From contig NZ_JARJEF010000003.1 in the NCBI RefSeq assembly GCF_029697505.1, forward strand, positions 62,001 to 126,000: a stretch of 64,000 nucleotides of DNA. Reading direction: 5' to 3'. The notes below the pieces were generated by a model, which had not been told where the DNA came from, searched no databases, and saw nothing but the letters and a program-made list of their open reading frames with translations. Each line of letters begins with the position of its first letter. Position 1 is the first letter of the stretch. Made by a program: the position numbers and the translations under genes. Positions 46,348 to 55,160 of this stretch are shown piece after piece. This DNA comes from Pseudophaeobacter profundi (GTDB taxonomy: Bacteria > Pseudomonadota > Alphaproteobacteria > Rhodobacterales > Rhodobacteraceae).

Positions 46348-47304
46348 ATGCAAAGATGGATCAAAGATGATGCCGCGATGCAGCAAGTTGATCTGCTGTT
46401 GTTTGATGATTTTTCCGGCCATTGCCTGGCCAATACAATTGAACCGCTGCGCGCCGCCAATACGCTGGCCGGGCGACAGATCTATGCCTGGCGCTTTCTC
46501 ACCCTTGATGGGGCACCGGCCAGCTCTTCGGCCGGGATGGAGGTCAACCCACATGATCGCCTGCCGCACTGTCAGGGCGACATGCTGATTGCCATGCCAT
46601 CCTATCGCTATCGCCCGCTGGCCACCGAAAAGGCCAAGGCGGCGCTGCGGGCAGCGGCGCTGCGGTATCGGGTGATGGCCGGGTTTGACGCAGGTGCCTG
46701 GCTCTTGGCTGCGGCCGGCCTGCTAGACGGGCGGCGCGCCACCATCCACTGGGAGGAACTGGCCAGTTTTGCCGAGGGTTTCCCGCAGATCGCAGTGCAG
46801 CGCCTGCGTCATGTGCAAGATGGCAATCGCATAACCTGTACCGGGGCGCTCGCGGCCTTTGACCTGATGATGGAACTGATCGGCCAGCGCCATGGTCAGG
46901 CTCTGAGACTGGAGGTTGCGGCCCTGTTCATGAGCCCCGAAGTCACCGAAGCAGAGCCTAGCCCCCTTGCCATGGGCTCTGCCCGCAGCCGATCTGTGGC
47001 ACGCGCCTTGGCCCTGATGCAGGCCCATATCGAGGCCCCGCTGTCGATTGCCGAGATCGCCCGCCAGATTGGACGCAACCGCAAAGATCTGGAACACCGC
47101 ATGAAGGCGCAACTGGGCGCCACCCCGCAGGCGATCTACCGACACCTGCGGCTGATACAGGCTCGAAAGCTCATATTAGAGACTGATTTATCCGTCGCCG
47201 AGGTTGCCCTGCGCAGCGGCTATGAGAACCCCAGCGCCATGACCCGCGCCTATCGCATCGAATTTGGTGCCACCCCGCGCCAGATGCGCAACGGCACGGG
47301 GTAA
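46348..47304 (+). CDS. GATase1-AraC (GlxA/CdhR-type) transcriptional regulator
   Basis: This 318-residue regulator joins a DJ-1/PfpI-like N-terminal domain (about 12-180) to an AraC helix-turn-helix domain (about 215-315: ALMQAHIEAPLSIAEIARQIGRNRKDLEHRMKAQLGATPQ split, and AEVALRSGYENPSAMTRAYR). The usual nucleophile Cys is replaced in AGFDAGAWLLAAAG, so the domain binds a ligand rather than catalyses. CdhR and GbdR of carnitine/betaine metabolism have this build. It probably controls the divergent operon. ATG 46381 is an alternative start. Confidence 0.87.
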   Translation: MQRWIKDDAAMQQVDLLLFDDFSGHCLANTIEPLRAANTLAGRQIYAWRFLTLDGAPASSSAGMEVNPHDRLPHCQGDMLIAMPSYRYRPLATEKAKAALRAAALRYRVMAGFDAGAWLLAAAGLLDGRRATIHWEELASFAEGFPQIAVQRLRHVQDGNRITCTGALAAFDLMMELIGQRHGQALRLEVAALFMSPEVTEAEPSPLAMGSARSRSVARALALMQAHIEAPLSIAEIARQIGRNRKDLEHRMKAQLGATPQAIYRHLRLIQARKLILETDLSVAEVALRSGYENPSAMTRAYRIEFGATPRQMRNGTG

Positions 47305-47316
47305 CAGGGGAGCAGG

Positions 47317-48072
47317 TTAGCTGGCGTAGGTAGAACCTTCCGCATCAAGAACCAGCTTGATCTCGCGCAGGTGCGCCTCTGCCTGGCTTGGGTAGTCCTC
47401 CAGCTCCTGCGCAGTTTTCTCGGCGATCTCATCTGACAAGACGCGCAGCTTCTGACCGGTTTGCAAAGCGCGGATATAGGTTTCGGCCGCGCGTTCAAAA
47501 TAATACAGCCTATTGAGGGTATCTGCCGGATCAGAACCGATAACCAGAACGCCGTGATTGCCCATGATCATTACCTTTTGCTTGGGGTCCGTCAGCATCG
47601 CCGCACAGCGCGCGCCTTCGTCTTCAAACGCCAACCCGCCATAGCCATCGTCGATCACATAGCGATTGAAAAAGGTCGCGGTGTTCTGATCGATCGGCGG
47701 CAGGTTGCTATCCGCAAGAGAGGCCAGAACCGTGGCATGGATCGAATGCACATGCATCACGCAGCGCGCCTGCGGACATAGCCGGTGGATAGAACCATGC
47801 AGCCCCCAGGCCGTTGGATCCGGCGCGCCGGGCTTGGTCATGGTTTCCGGATCATTGGCATCCAGGAACAATAGATTAGAGGCCGTGATACGGGCAAAAT
47901 GCATCTGATTGGCATTCATCAGGAACTGCGTACCTTCGTCATTCACCGCCAGGCTGAAATGATTGGCGACACCTTCGTGCATGTTCAGCCGCTCGACCCA
48001 GCGAAAACTGGCCGCCAGATCTATGCGCTCTTGCCAGTGGTCCATATTGGGGCGCGGCTCGGGAGTGTTCAT
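47317..48072 (-). CDS. Class II aldolase/adducin family protein
   Basis: This 251-residue protein has the class II aldolase fold: LNMHEGVANHFSLAVNDEG, the zinc histidines in CVMHVHSIHATVLAS, and MIMGNHGVLVIGSDPADTLNRLYYFERAAETY. It may split or epimerise sugar phosphates or similar; the substrate is unknown. ATG 48072 has AAGGAGACC. It is convergent with the AraC gene. Confidence 0.88.
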   Translation of the reverse strand: MNTPEPRPNMDHWQERIDLAASFRWVERLNMHEGVANHFSLAVNDEGTQFLMNANQMHFARITASNLLFLDANDPETMTKPGAPDPTAWGLHGSIHRLCPQARCVMHVHSIHATVLASLADSNLPPIDQNTATFFNRYVIDDGYGGLAFEDEGARCAAMLTDPKQKVMIMGNHGVLVIGSDPADTLNRLYYFERAAETYIRALQTGQKLRVLSDEIAEKTAQELEDYPSQAEAHLREIKLVLDAEGSTYAS

Positions 48073-48342
48073 CTCGGGTCTCCTTGGGTCTTGGGTGAGA
48101 AGGGGTAAATCACAGTGGTCAAAACCTGATCTACCACAGCCCATTTGACCAGATCCAAATTGCCCGCTGCTTTCTCCGCCGTCTCTGGGCTGCCTCTGCA
48201 AACAAGCACAGCGATGGTCGGCTATTTTGTGCCACCTTGGCACCGGGCGCTGGGGCTATCCTCTTGTCTTGGCTATAACTGTTTCAACACAGGCAAGAAT
48301 TGCAGGGCTTGCACTTGCCGGAACAATCAGAACAATTGGCAC

Positions 48343-50157
48343 ATGACAGAGAACGCATTCCCCAGCTGGCCCGACATCGCCCCGCAATTGATCAATGTTG
48401 CCGCAGGCCGCAGCCCGGCGGATACGGTGATCCGGCAGGGCAAATGGGTCAATGTCCACACCCGAGAGGTGCTTGATGGGCATGACATTGCCATCGTATC
48501 CGGGCGCATCGCCTATGTGGGACCAGATGCCAGTTACTGCATCGGCGCAGATACGCAGGTGATAGAGGCAGCCGGGCGCTATATGATCCCCGGTCTCTGC
48601 GACGCGCATATGCATATTGAATCCGGCATGCTTACCCCGGCGGAATTTGCCCGCGCCGTCATCCCGCATGGCACCACCTCCATGTTCACTGATCCGCATG
48701 AAATCGCCAATGTGCTGGGCCTGGAAGGCGTGCGGCTGATGCATGACGAGGCCCTGTTGCAGCCGATCAATATCTTCACCCAGATGCCATCCTGCGCGCC
48801 CTCGGCGCCGGGGCTGGAAACCACCGGATATGAAATCACCCCCGAAGACGTGGCCGAGGCGATGTCCTGGCCCGGTATCGTCGGCCTGGGCGAGATGATG
48901 AACTTTCCCGGTGTTGCCAATGCCGACCCCAAGATGCTTGCCGAGATCGCCGCCACCCAGCGCGCCGGGAAAACTGTTGGCGGCCACTATGCCTCGCCCG
49001 ATCTGGGGCGCGATTTTGCCGCCTATGTTGCAGGCGGCCCGGCAGATGACCATGAGGGCACCTGCGAAGCCGATGCCATCGCCCGGATGCGTCAAGGAAT
49101 GCGCGCCATGGTGCGGCTGGGGTCGGCATGGTATGACGTCGAAGCGCAGATCACCGCCATCACTGAAAAAGGCCTGGACCCGCGCAATTTCATCCTGTGC
49201 ACCGATGACTGTCACTCTGGCACCTTGGTCAATGACGGCCACATGAACCGGGTGGTGCGCCATGCCATTGCCTGCGGTTGTGATCCACTGATTGCCCTGC
49301 AGATGGCAACGATCAACACCGCCACGCATTTTGGTCTGGAACGCGATATCGGCTCTATCACGCCGGGACGGCGCGCCGATGTGATCCTCACCTCAGACCT
49401 GACAGACCTGCCCATCGAACTGGTCGTGGCGCGCGGGCAGATTGTCGCTGAATCAGGCTCTATTACGGTGGATTGTCCGCATCTTGACTGGCCTGACAGC
49501 GCCCGTGGCACCATCCATCTGGGCCATGAGCTGACCGCAACAGATTTTGAGATCAAGGCCCCCGAAGGCGCCAATGCCGTCACCGCCAATGTCATTGGCA
49601 TGGTGGAAAACCAGGCCCCGACCAAAGCGCTAAAGGCTGAATTGCCAGTGCATGACGGGCTGGTGGAAGCCACCATGGCCACCGAGGGTGAGACCTGCCA
49701 GATCGCCTTGGTGGAACGCCACCAGGCAACCGGCGGTGTCACCAATGCCTTTGTCTCGGGTTTTGGCTACACTGGCAAAATGGCCATGGCCTCCACCGTG
49801 GCGCATGACAGCCACCATATGATCGTGGTGGGCACCGACCGCGACCAGATGGCCCTGGCCGCCAATCGCCTGGCCGAGGTCGGTGGTGGTGTAACCATCT
49901 TCCGTGATGGCAAAGAACTGGCGCTGGTTGAACTGCCCATCGCCGGCCTGATGTCCGACAGCCCCGCCACCGAAGTTGCCGCCAAAGCGCAGAAACTGGG
50001 CGCCGCGATGGAGGCCTGCGGCTGCGCACTGAACAACGCCTATATGCAGCACTCTCTTTTGGCCCTGGTGGTGATCCCCGAGTTGCGGATTTCGGACCTT
50101 GGTCTTGTTGACGTGCGCACATTCGAAATGATTCCTGTGATCGAGTCCCTGACATGA
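48343..50157 (+). CDS. ade: Adenine deaminase
   Basis: Ade deaminates adenine to hypoxanthine. This 604-residue amidohydrolase has the metal motif GLCDAHMHIESGMLTPAEF, HGTTSMFTDPHEIANVLG, and TDDCHSGTLVNDGHMNRVVRHA. The C-terminal domain ends SLLALVVIPELRISDLGLVD. I chose ATG 48343, where homology begins; the frame is open upstream to 48145 and the ribosome site is weak. It overlaps amn by 4 bases. Confidence 0.93.
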   Translation: MTENAFPSWPDIAPQLINVAAGRSPADTVIRQGKWVNVHTREVLDGHDIAIVSGRIAYVGPDASYCIGADTQVIEAAGRYMIPGLCDAHMHIESGMLTPAEFARAVIPHGTTSMFTDPHEIANVLGLEGVRLMHDEALLQPINIFTQMPSCAPSAPGLETTGYEITPEDVAEAMSWPGIVGLGEMMNFPGVANADPKMLAEIAATQRAGKTVGGHYASPDLGRDFAAYVAGGPADDHEGTCEADAIARMRQGMRAMVRLGSAWYDVEAQITAITEKGLDPRNFILCTDDCHSGTLVNDGHMNRVVRHAIACGCDPLIALQMATINTATHFGLERDIGSITPGRRADVILTSDLTDLPIELVVARGQIVAESGSITVDCPHLDWPDSARGTIHLGHELTATDFEIKAPEGANAVTANVIGMVENQAPTKALKAELPVHDGLVEATMATEGETCQIALVERHQATGGVTNAFVSGFGYTGKMAMASTVAHDSHHMIVVGTDRDQMALAANRLAEVGGGVTIFRDGKELALVELPIAGLMSDSPATEVAAKAQKLGAAMEACGCALNNAYMQHSLLALVVIPELRISDLGLVDVRTFEMIPVIESLT

Positions 50158-51638
50158 CCCAAACCAGTCACCTTGCGGAAATCGCGCAGCCCAAGGCCCC
50201 CGCCCCCGAGAACTTTACCGATGCCGCTGCCGCTGTGGCCCGGCTGGAAGAGCTTTATACCCAAGCCACCACATTTCTGTGCGATGCCTTCATCGCCAGC
50301 ATGGCCGAGGCAACAGCCCGGGACAGACGCATCCGCGCCTTTTATCCCGAAATCCGCTTTACCACTTCCAGCTTTGCCCAGGTGGACAGCCGCCTCAGCT
50401 TTGGTCATGTCTCGGCCCCTGGCACCTATGCCACCACGGTGACCCGACCGGATCTGTTTCGCCACTATCTGACGCAACAGATTGCACTGTTGATCAAGCA
50501 TCACGGACAGCCAGTGACCATTGCCGCATCAGATACGCCGATCCCGGTGCATTTTGCCGTGGCCTCTCGCCCGGATCTAACCGTGCCGCAAGATGGCGCC
50601 GCCGGGTTCACCCTGCGCGATGTCTTTGATGTACCGGATCTGGCCACCACCAATGACGACATCGTCAATGGCACCTATCACCCCGATGACGGTATTGGGC
50701 CGCTGTCGCTGTTTACCGCACAGCGGGTGGATTATTCGCTGGCCCGGCTGGCGCATTACACCGCCACCGCACCAGAACATTTTCAAAACCACGTGTTGTT
50801 CACCAACTATCAGTTCTACGTTGCCGAGTTTGAAGCCTACGCCCGTGCACAGCTGGCGGATCCGGAATCGGGTTACACCAGTTTTGTCAGCACTGGAAAC
50901 CATGAGATATCCGACTCCAAGGCGGATATTCCGGCCATCGCCAAGCTGCCGCAGATGCCCACCTATCATCTGAAGCGCGCCGACGGCAAAGGCATCACCC
51001 TGGTCAACATCGGCGTTGGACCATCAAATGCCAAAACCGCCACCGATCATATTGCAGTGCTGCGCCCGCATGCCTGGATGATGGTTGGCCACTGTGCGGG
51101 CCTGCGCAACACCCAAGCGCTCGGGGATTTTGTCCTGGCCCATGCCTATCTGCGCGAAGATCACGTGCTGGATGATGACCTTCCGGTCTGGACGCCTATT
51201 CCCGCCCTGGCGGAAATCCAGATCGCCCTGGAACAGGCGGTGGCTGAGGTCACCGAATTTGAAGGCTATGATCTGAAGCGGATCATGCGGACCGGCACAG
51301 TCGCCACCATCGACAACCGCAACTGGGAACTGCGCGACCAGTCCGGCCCGGTGCAGCGGCTTAGCCAGTCCCGCGCCATCGCCCTGGATATGGAAAGCGC
51401 CACCATTGCCGCCAATGGCTATCGGTTTCGCGTCCCCTACGGCACCCTGCTCTGTGTGTCCGACAAACCGCTGCATGGCGAACTGAAGCTGCCGGGCATG
51501 GCCTCTGACTTTTATCAGACACAGGTTGCGCGTCATTTGCAGATCGGCATAAGGGCTATGGAGCAACTGAGATCCATGCCGCTGGAACGGCTTCACAGCC
51601 GCAAATTGCGCTCTTTTGATGAAACCGCCTTCCTCTAA
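50154..51638 (+). CDS. amn: AMP nucleosidase
   Basis: Amn cleaves AMP to adenine and ribose 5-phosphate. The 494 residues include the N-terminal AMP-nucleosidase domain (RAFYPEIRFTTSSFAQVDSRLSFGHV split) and a C-terminal nucleoside-phosphorylase-like domain (AWMMVGHCAGLRNTQALGDFVLAHAYLRED, ALDMESATIAANGYRFRVPYGTLLCVSDKPLHGELKL). Coupled to ade by ATGA, so AMP to adenine to hypoxanthine is one unit. Confidence 0.95.
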   Translation: MTQTSHLAEIAQPKAPAPENFTDAAAAVARLEELYTQATTFLCDAFIASMAEATARDRRIRAFYPEIRFTTSSFAQVDSRLSFGHVSAPGTYATTVTRPDLFRHYLTQQIALLIKHHGQPVTIAASDTPIPVHFAVASRPDLTVPQDGAAGFTLRDVFDVPDLATTNDDIVNGTYHPDDGIGPLSLFTAQRVDYSLARLAHYTATAPEHFQNHVLFTNYQFYVAEFEAYARAQLADPESGYTSFVSTGNHEISDSKADIPAIAKLPQMPTYHLKRADGKGITLVNIGVGPSNAKTATDHIAVLRPHAWMMVGHCAGLRNTQALGDFVLAHAYLREDHVLDDDLPVWTPIPALAEIQIALEQAVAEVTEFEGYDLKRIMRTGTVATIDNRNWELRDQSGPVQRLSQSRAIALDMESATIAANGYRFRVPYGTLLCVSDKPLHGELKLPGMASDFYQTQVARHLQIGIRAMEQLRSMPLERLHSRKLRSFDETAFL

Positions 51639-51780
51639 TCGACCGTTTTTCCAATTTTCGGCAAAAAACCTCTGGTTTCTATGGTCTTTTGTCACACTAC
51701 GCGTTGTGTTCCGACACAACATAACGATAATGTTGCCCGATGAGGCCCCACAGTTCGGGCAGTTTTAAGGAGATCTGAGA

Positions 51781-52074
51781 GTGTCCAAACCGATGACAAA
51801 AACCCAGCTTGTTGCCACTCTGGCTGAGGAAATGGGCGAAGATAAAAAGACCGCAGGCGCTGCTCTTGAAGCCGTCTGTGCCTTGATCACACGCGAAGTT
51901 TCCAACGGCGGTGCCGTGACCCTGCCTGGTGTCGGAAAAATTTATTGCCGCGAGCGCCCCGAGCGCGAAGTGCGCAACCCCGCCACCGGCGAAAAGTTCA
52001 TGAAGGAAGCCGACAAGGTTGTGAAAATGACCATTGCCAAGGCTCTGAAAGACAGCGTCAACGGCGAAGCCTGA
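51781..52074 (+). CDS. HU-family nucleoid DNA-binding protein
   Basis: This 97-residue protein bends and compacts DNA. MTKTQLVATLAEEMGEDKKTAGAALEAV forms the helical dimer half, followed by beta-arm sequence VTLPGVGKIYCRERPEREVRNPATGEKF. The start is GTG 51781 after AAGGAG; ATG 51793 is an alternative. It has a Cys in the arm region (IYCRERP), which is unusual. The gene has its own promoter gap and terminator. Confidence 0.9.
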   Translation: MSKPMTKTQLVATLAEEMGEDKKTAGAALEAVCALITREVSNGGAVTLPGVGKIYCRERPEREVRNPATGEKFMKEADKVVKMTIAKALKDSVNGEA

Positions 52075-52108
52075 TCCCAGCCCTTTTGGGGATCTAGCCA
52101 AGAAAATC

Positions 52109-52135
52109 AGGGTCGCCTTTGGCGGCCCTTTTTTT
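52109..52135 (+). terminator. Terminator after HU gene
   Basis: AGGGTCGCC pairs with GGCGGCCCT around TTT and is followed by seven T. About 35 bases after the HU stop. Confidence 0.9.
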
Positions 52136-52286
52136 GTGGCAGCGCCCTTTGCTGCCGGGGGCACTCCGACGGCTTGCGTGCAAAAGCGGAACACCCCAGA
52201 GAATTCCATTTGCTGTCCCTGCCCGCCTTGCTAAAGATCGGTAGCAGGGCGGGCAGGCGATCTGCCACCAGGGAAAGGCCAGGGTC

Positions 52287-53201
52287 ATGGATATTCGCGC
52301 AATCGCAATGGGGCTGACCTTTGCCCTTATGTGGTCCTCTGCCTTTACCTCGGCGCGGATCATTGTGATGGACGCCTCGCCGCTGTTTTCGCTTGCGGTG
52401 CGCTTTCTGATTTCTGGCCTGATCGGCGTCGCCATCGCCCGCGCCCTGGGCCAAACCTGGCGGCTGAGCCGCAGCCAATGGCGCGCCACGGTGATCTTTG
52501 GCCTGTGCCAGAACGCGCTGTATCTGGGGCTAAACTTTGTTGCCATGCAATGGATCGAAGCCTCGCTGGCTGCCATCATTGCCTCCACCATGCCGCTCTG
52601 TGTTGCGCTGGCATCCTGGGTGATCTTTGGCGATCGGATCAAGCCGCTGGGCCTGCTGGGCCTGATGGCAGGTGTGGCCGGTGTGGCGCTGATCATGGGC
52701 ACCCGGATCAATGCCGGGGTTGACCTCTTTGGCCTTGTGCTCTGCTTTGCCGGGGTCGCGGCGCTGACAGTGGCAACCCTGGCGCTGCGTGGCGCCACAT
52801 CGGGTGGCAACTTCATGATGGTGGTGGGGCTGCAGATGCTGATTGGATCGGCCATCCTGTTTGTTGCGGCCCCCCTCAGCGAAGAGATCTTTGTCACGCC
52901 CACCCTACGGCTGGGACTGGCCTTCGCATATACCACCCTGGTGCCCGGCTTGATGGCAACTTTTATCTGGGTACTGCTGCTGAATCGTATCGGTGCCATT
53001 CGCGCCGCCACCTTTCATTTCCTCAACCCCGTCTTTGGCGTCGCCATCGCCAGCCTGCTTCTGGGGGAACGCCTTGGCCTGCTGGATGTGCTGGGGGTCG
53101 GGGTGGTGACCCTAGGTATCCTGGCGGTGCAACTTTCGCGCCAACCCAGCGTCAGCGCCGCAGCCGCCGCCCCACAGACCGCCCGCCCGCAGCCCAGATA
53201 A
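52287..53201 (+). CDS. EamA-family (DMT) transporter
   Basis: This 304-residue protein has ten predicted helices in two EamA repeats (LTFALMWSSAFTSARIIV, LNFVAMQWIEASLAAIIASTMPLC, and VTLGILAVQLSRQ at the end). Family members export small metabolites; the substrate is unknown. ATG 52287 follows AGGCCAGGG. It is not obviously linked to HU or the GFA gene. Confidence 0.85.
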   Translation: MDIRAIAMGLTFALMWSSAFTSARIIVMDASPLFSLAVRFLISGLIGVAIARALGQTWRLSRSQWRATVIFGLCQNALYLGLNFVAMQWIEASLAAIIASTMPLCVALASWVIFGDRIKPLGLLGLMAGVAGVALIMGTRINAGVDLFGLVLCFAGVAALTVATLALRGATSGGNFMMVVGLQMLIGSAILFVAAPLSEEIFVTPTLRLGLAFAYTTLVPGLMATFIWVLLLNRIGAIRAATFHFLNPVFGVAIASLLLGERLGLLDVLGVGVVTLGILAVQLSRQPSVSAAAAAPQTARPQPR

Positions 53202-53404
53202 CGCAATATGAAACGCGCGCCACTTTGGCCCAATTAGGCTTGGTTTTCTGAAACCAGATGGCGCCTTCGTCCGAAATAATACCCCAACACCAATCGCATT
53301 CCCCCCAGGCCAATCCTTCGCCACCCAGCCCGCAACGACCCAAAAGCGGGCTATCACTTCACTGTTGTCTGGGGGTGTTGAAGATGCGTCACGCGATCGA
53401 CCGT

Positions 53405-53815
53405 TCAGCCGGGAAGCCCGCCGATTTTTTCAATGGAGGCCAAGTCGTTGTCCCAGTTCGCGCGGCTGGAAAAGCAGATATGCGCCTTGGGTCGTATATC
53501 GATCTGGCTATCAAGTGACCCTGCTGGCACGACAAGAATACCAGCAGATGCTTGAGAAACCGGCAGCGCGGAACCGCATTCGGTGCAGAAGCTCTTCACG
53601 TGTCGTGACCCAGGAATTTGGAATGTCTTGATATTTCCTTCGCCTGACACCCAGGTGATCTTTGCCGTCGACGAAAACAGGTTTGCCGAATGTGCTGAAC
53701 CGCTGTCCTTGCGGCAGCGGCTACAGTGGCAAAGGAAGAAGCTCTCGAACGCTCCCGATATCGAGAACTTCACAGCGCCACATAGGCACTGTCCGGTGGC
53801 CAGATTGTCGTCCAT
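53405..53815 (-). CDS. GFA-family (glutathione-dependent formaldehyde-activating-like) zinc protein
   Basis: This 136-residue protein has the GFA/CENP-V zinc pattern: GQCLCGAVKFSI, FLCHCSRCRKDSGSAH and KSFCTECGSALP, giving seven cysteines for two zinc sites. The family includes a formaldehyde-glutathione adduct enzyme, but most members are uncharacterised. Codon choice is less biased to GCC/CTG than in its neighbours, hinting at more recent arrival. GGAGAG lies before ATG 53815. Confidence 0.83.
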   Translation of the reverse strand: MDDNLATGQCLCGAVKFSISGAFESFFLCHCSRCRKDSGSAHSANLFSSTAKITWVSGEGNIKTFQIPGSRHVKSFCTECGSALPVSQASAGILVVPAGSLDSQIDIRPKAHICFSSRANWDNDLASIEKIGGLPG

Positions 53816-54123
53816 TCACACTGCTCTCCACATGCAAGCGGCCTGCCGCCGGTCGACTACGATTTGATTGGTCCGTTGTATCCGCGTGTAGGATCACGGT
53901 CAATTTGGGCTCCGGCCGAACCTTTGGGGCATCTGGGCGATAGTTCGGTATTTCCAGCGTTTGGAGCAATTGATCACCTGCCGACCAAAACGATCTGTCG
54001 GGAGACACGCGCCTGTGAACAAAAATTGCAATTTTCCAACCGCGCCCCATCTTTCACCCCGTAGCCACCCACGCCGCCAGAGGCTAAAACCATTCTGGAA
54101 CACCGCACAGGACGGAGGATTTC
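53816..54123. other. Noncoding gap upstream of msrB
   Basis: I see no recognisable gene in these 308 bases between the divergent GFA and msrB genes. The only clear signal is GGAGGA just before the msrB start. Its composition is more even than that of the surrounding genes. Confidence 0.45.
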
Positions 54124-54573
54124 ATGACCAAATACAGCAAAGACCCCGCGGCCATTGCCGCCCTCTCTGAGGAAGAATTCTACGTCACCCAACGCGCCGG
54201 TACCGAACGCCCCGGCACCGGCAAGCTGCTCTCCAATAAAGAGGTTGGCATCTATGTCGACATCGTATCGGGGGAGCCGCTGTTTGCATCTGGCGACAAA
54301 TACGATTCTGGCTGCGGCTGGCCCAGCTTTACCAAACCGATCGAACCCGCCCATGTCAGCGAACTGGAGGATCGCGCCCTTGGCATGATCCGCACCGAAG
54401 TCCGATCAACCCATGGCGACAGCCACCTGGGCCATGTCTTTCCTGACGGGCCAGCAGAACATGGCGGGCTGCGCTACTGCATCAACTCTGCCTCGCTGCG
54501 CTTTATCCCGCTGGCCGACATGGCAGACGAAGGCTATGCAGACTACATCAACCAGGTGGAGGAAAGATCATGA
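54124..54573 (+). CDS. msrB: Peptide-methionine (R)-S-oxide reductase MsrB
   Basis: MsrB repairs methionine-R-sulfoxide in proteins. The 149 residues carry the catalytic Cys in [15 protein letters not shown] and the family motifs [13 protein letters not shown] and [13 protein letters not shown]. The two CxxC zinc pairs of many MsrBs are absent, so it is the zinc-free type; Cys in SGCGW may resolve. It overlaps msrA by 4 bases. Confidence 0.95.
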   Translation: MTKYSKDPAAIAALSEEEFYVTQRAGTERPGTGKLLSNKEVGIYVDIVSGEPLFASGDKYDSGCGWPSFTKPIEPAHVSELEDRALGMIRTEVRSTHGDSHLGHVFPDGPAEHGGLRYCINSASLRFIPLADMADEGYADYINQVEERS

Positions 54574-55079
54574 ACGAACGCGCTGTTCTGGCAGGGGGAT
54601 GTTTTTGGGGCATGCAGGATCTGATCCGCAAGCGCAAAGGCGTGCTGAAAACCCGCGTCGGCTATACCGGCGGCGATGTGGCCCATGCCACCTATCAGAA
54701 CCACGGCACCCATGCGGAAGGGATCGAAATAGTCTTTGATCCCAGCCAGACATCCTATCGGGATCTGCTGGAGTTCTTCTTTCAGATCCACGATCCCACA
54801 ACTGAAAACCGCCAAGGCAATGATCTGGGGATGAGCTACCGTTCGGCGATCTACTATGTCGACGATGCCCAAAAGGCGACCGCGCTCGACACCATCGCAG
54901 ATGTCGAAGCCTGCGGCCTCTGGCCTGGCAAAGTCGTGACCGAAGTCGAGCCTGCTGGCGATTTCTGGGAGGCAGAGCCAGAGCATCAAGACTATCTGGA
55001 GCGCCGACCAGATGGCTATACCTGCCACTTTGCCCGCCCCGACTGGGTGCTGCCAAAACGCAAAGACGCGGCTGAATAG
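54570..55079 (+). CDS. msrA: Peptide-methionine (S)-S-oxide reductase MsrA
   Basis: MsrA repairs methionine-S-sulfoxide. The 169 residues open with [17 protein letters not shown] holding the catalytic Cys in GCFWG, followed by [31 protein letters not shown] in pieces and [14 protein letters not shown]. It is coupled to msrB by ATGA, so both sulfoxide epimers are dealt with together. Confidence 0.95.
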   Translation: MNERAVLAGGCFWGMQDLIRKRKGVLKTRVGYTGGDVAHATYQNHGTHAEGIEIVFDPSQTSYRDLLEFFFQIHDPTTENRQGNDLGMSYRSAIYYVDDAQKATALDTIADVEACGLWPGKVVTEVEPAGDFWEAEPEHQDYLERRPDGYTCHFARPDWVLPKRKDAAE

Positions 55080-55160
55080 CCAAGATTAGAGCCACACAAA
55101 GGCCAGGGCCTCGCGCTATTTCAGTGCGGGGCTTCTCATCTCTGGCTATTGTTCAGCCCC

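Noticed and set aside
48256-49329. Minus-strand frame opposite adenine deaminase
   Set aside because: Overlaps catalytic motifs of ade; shadow frame.
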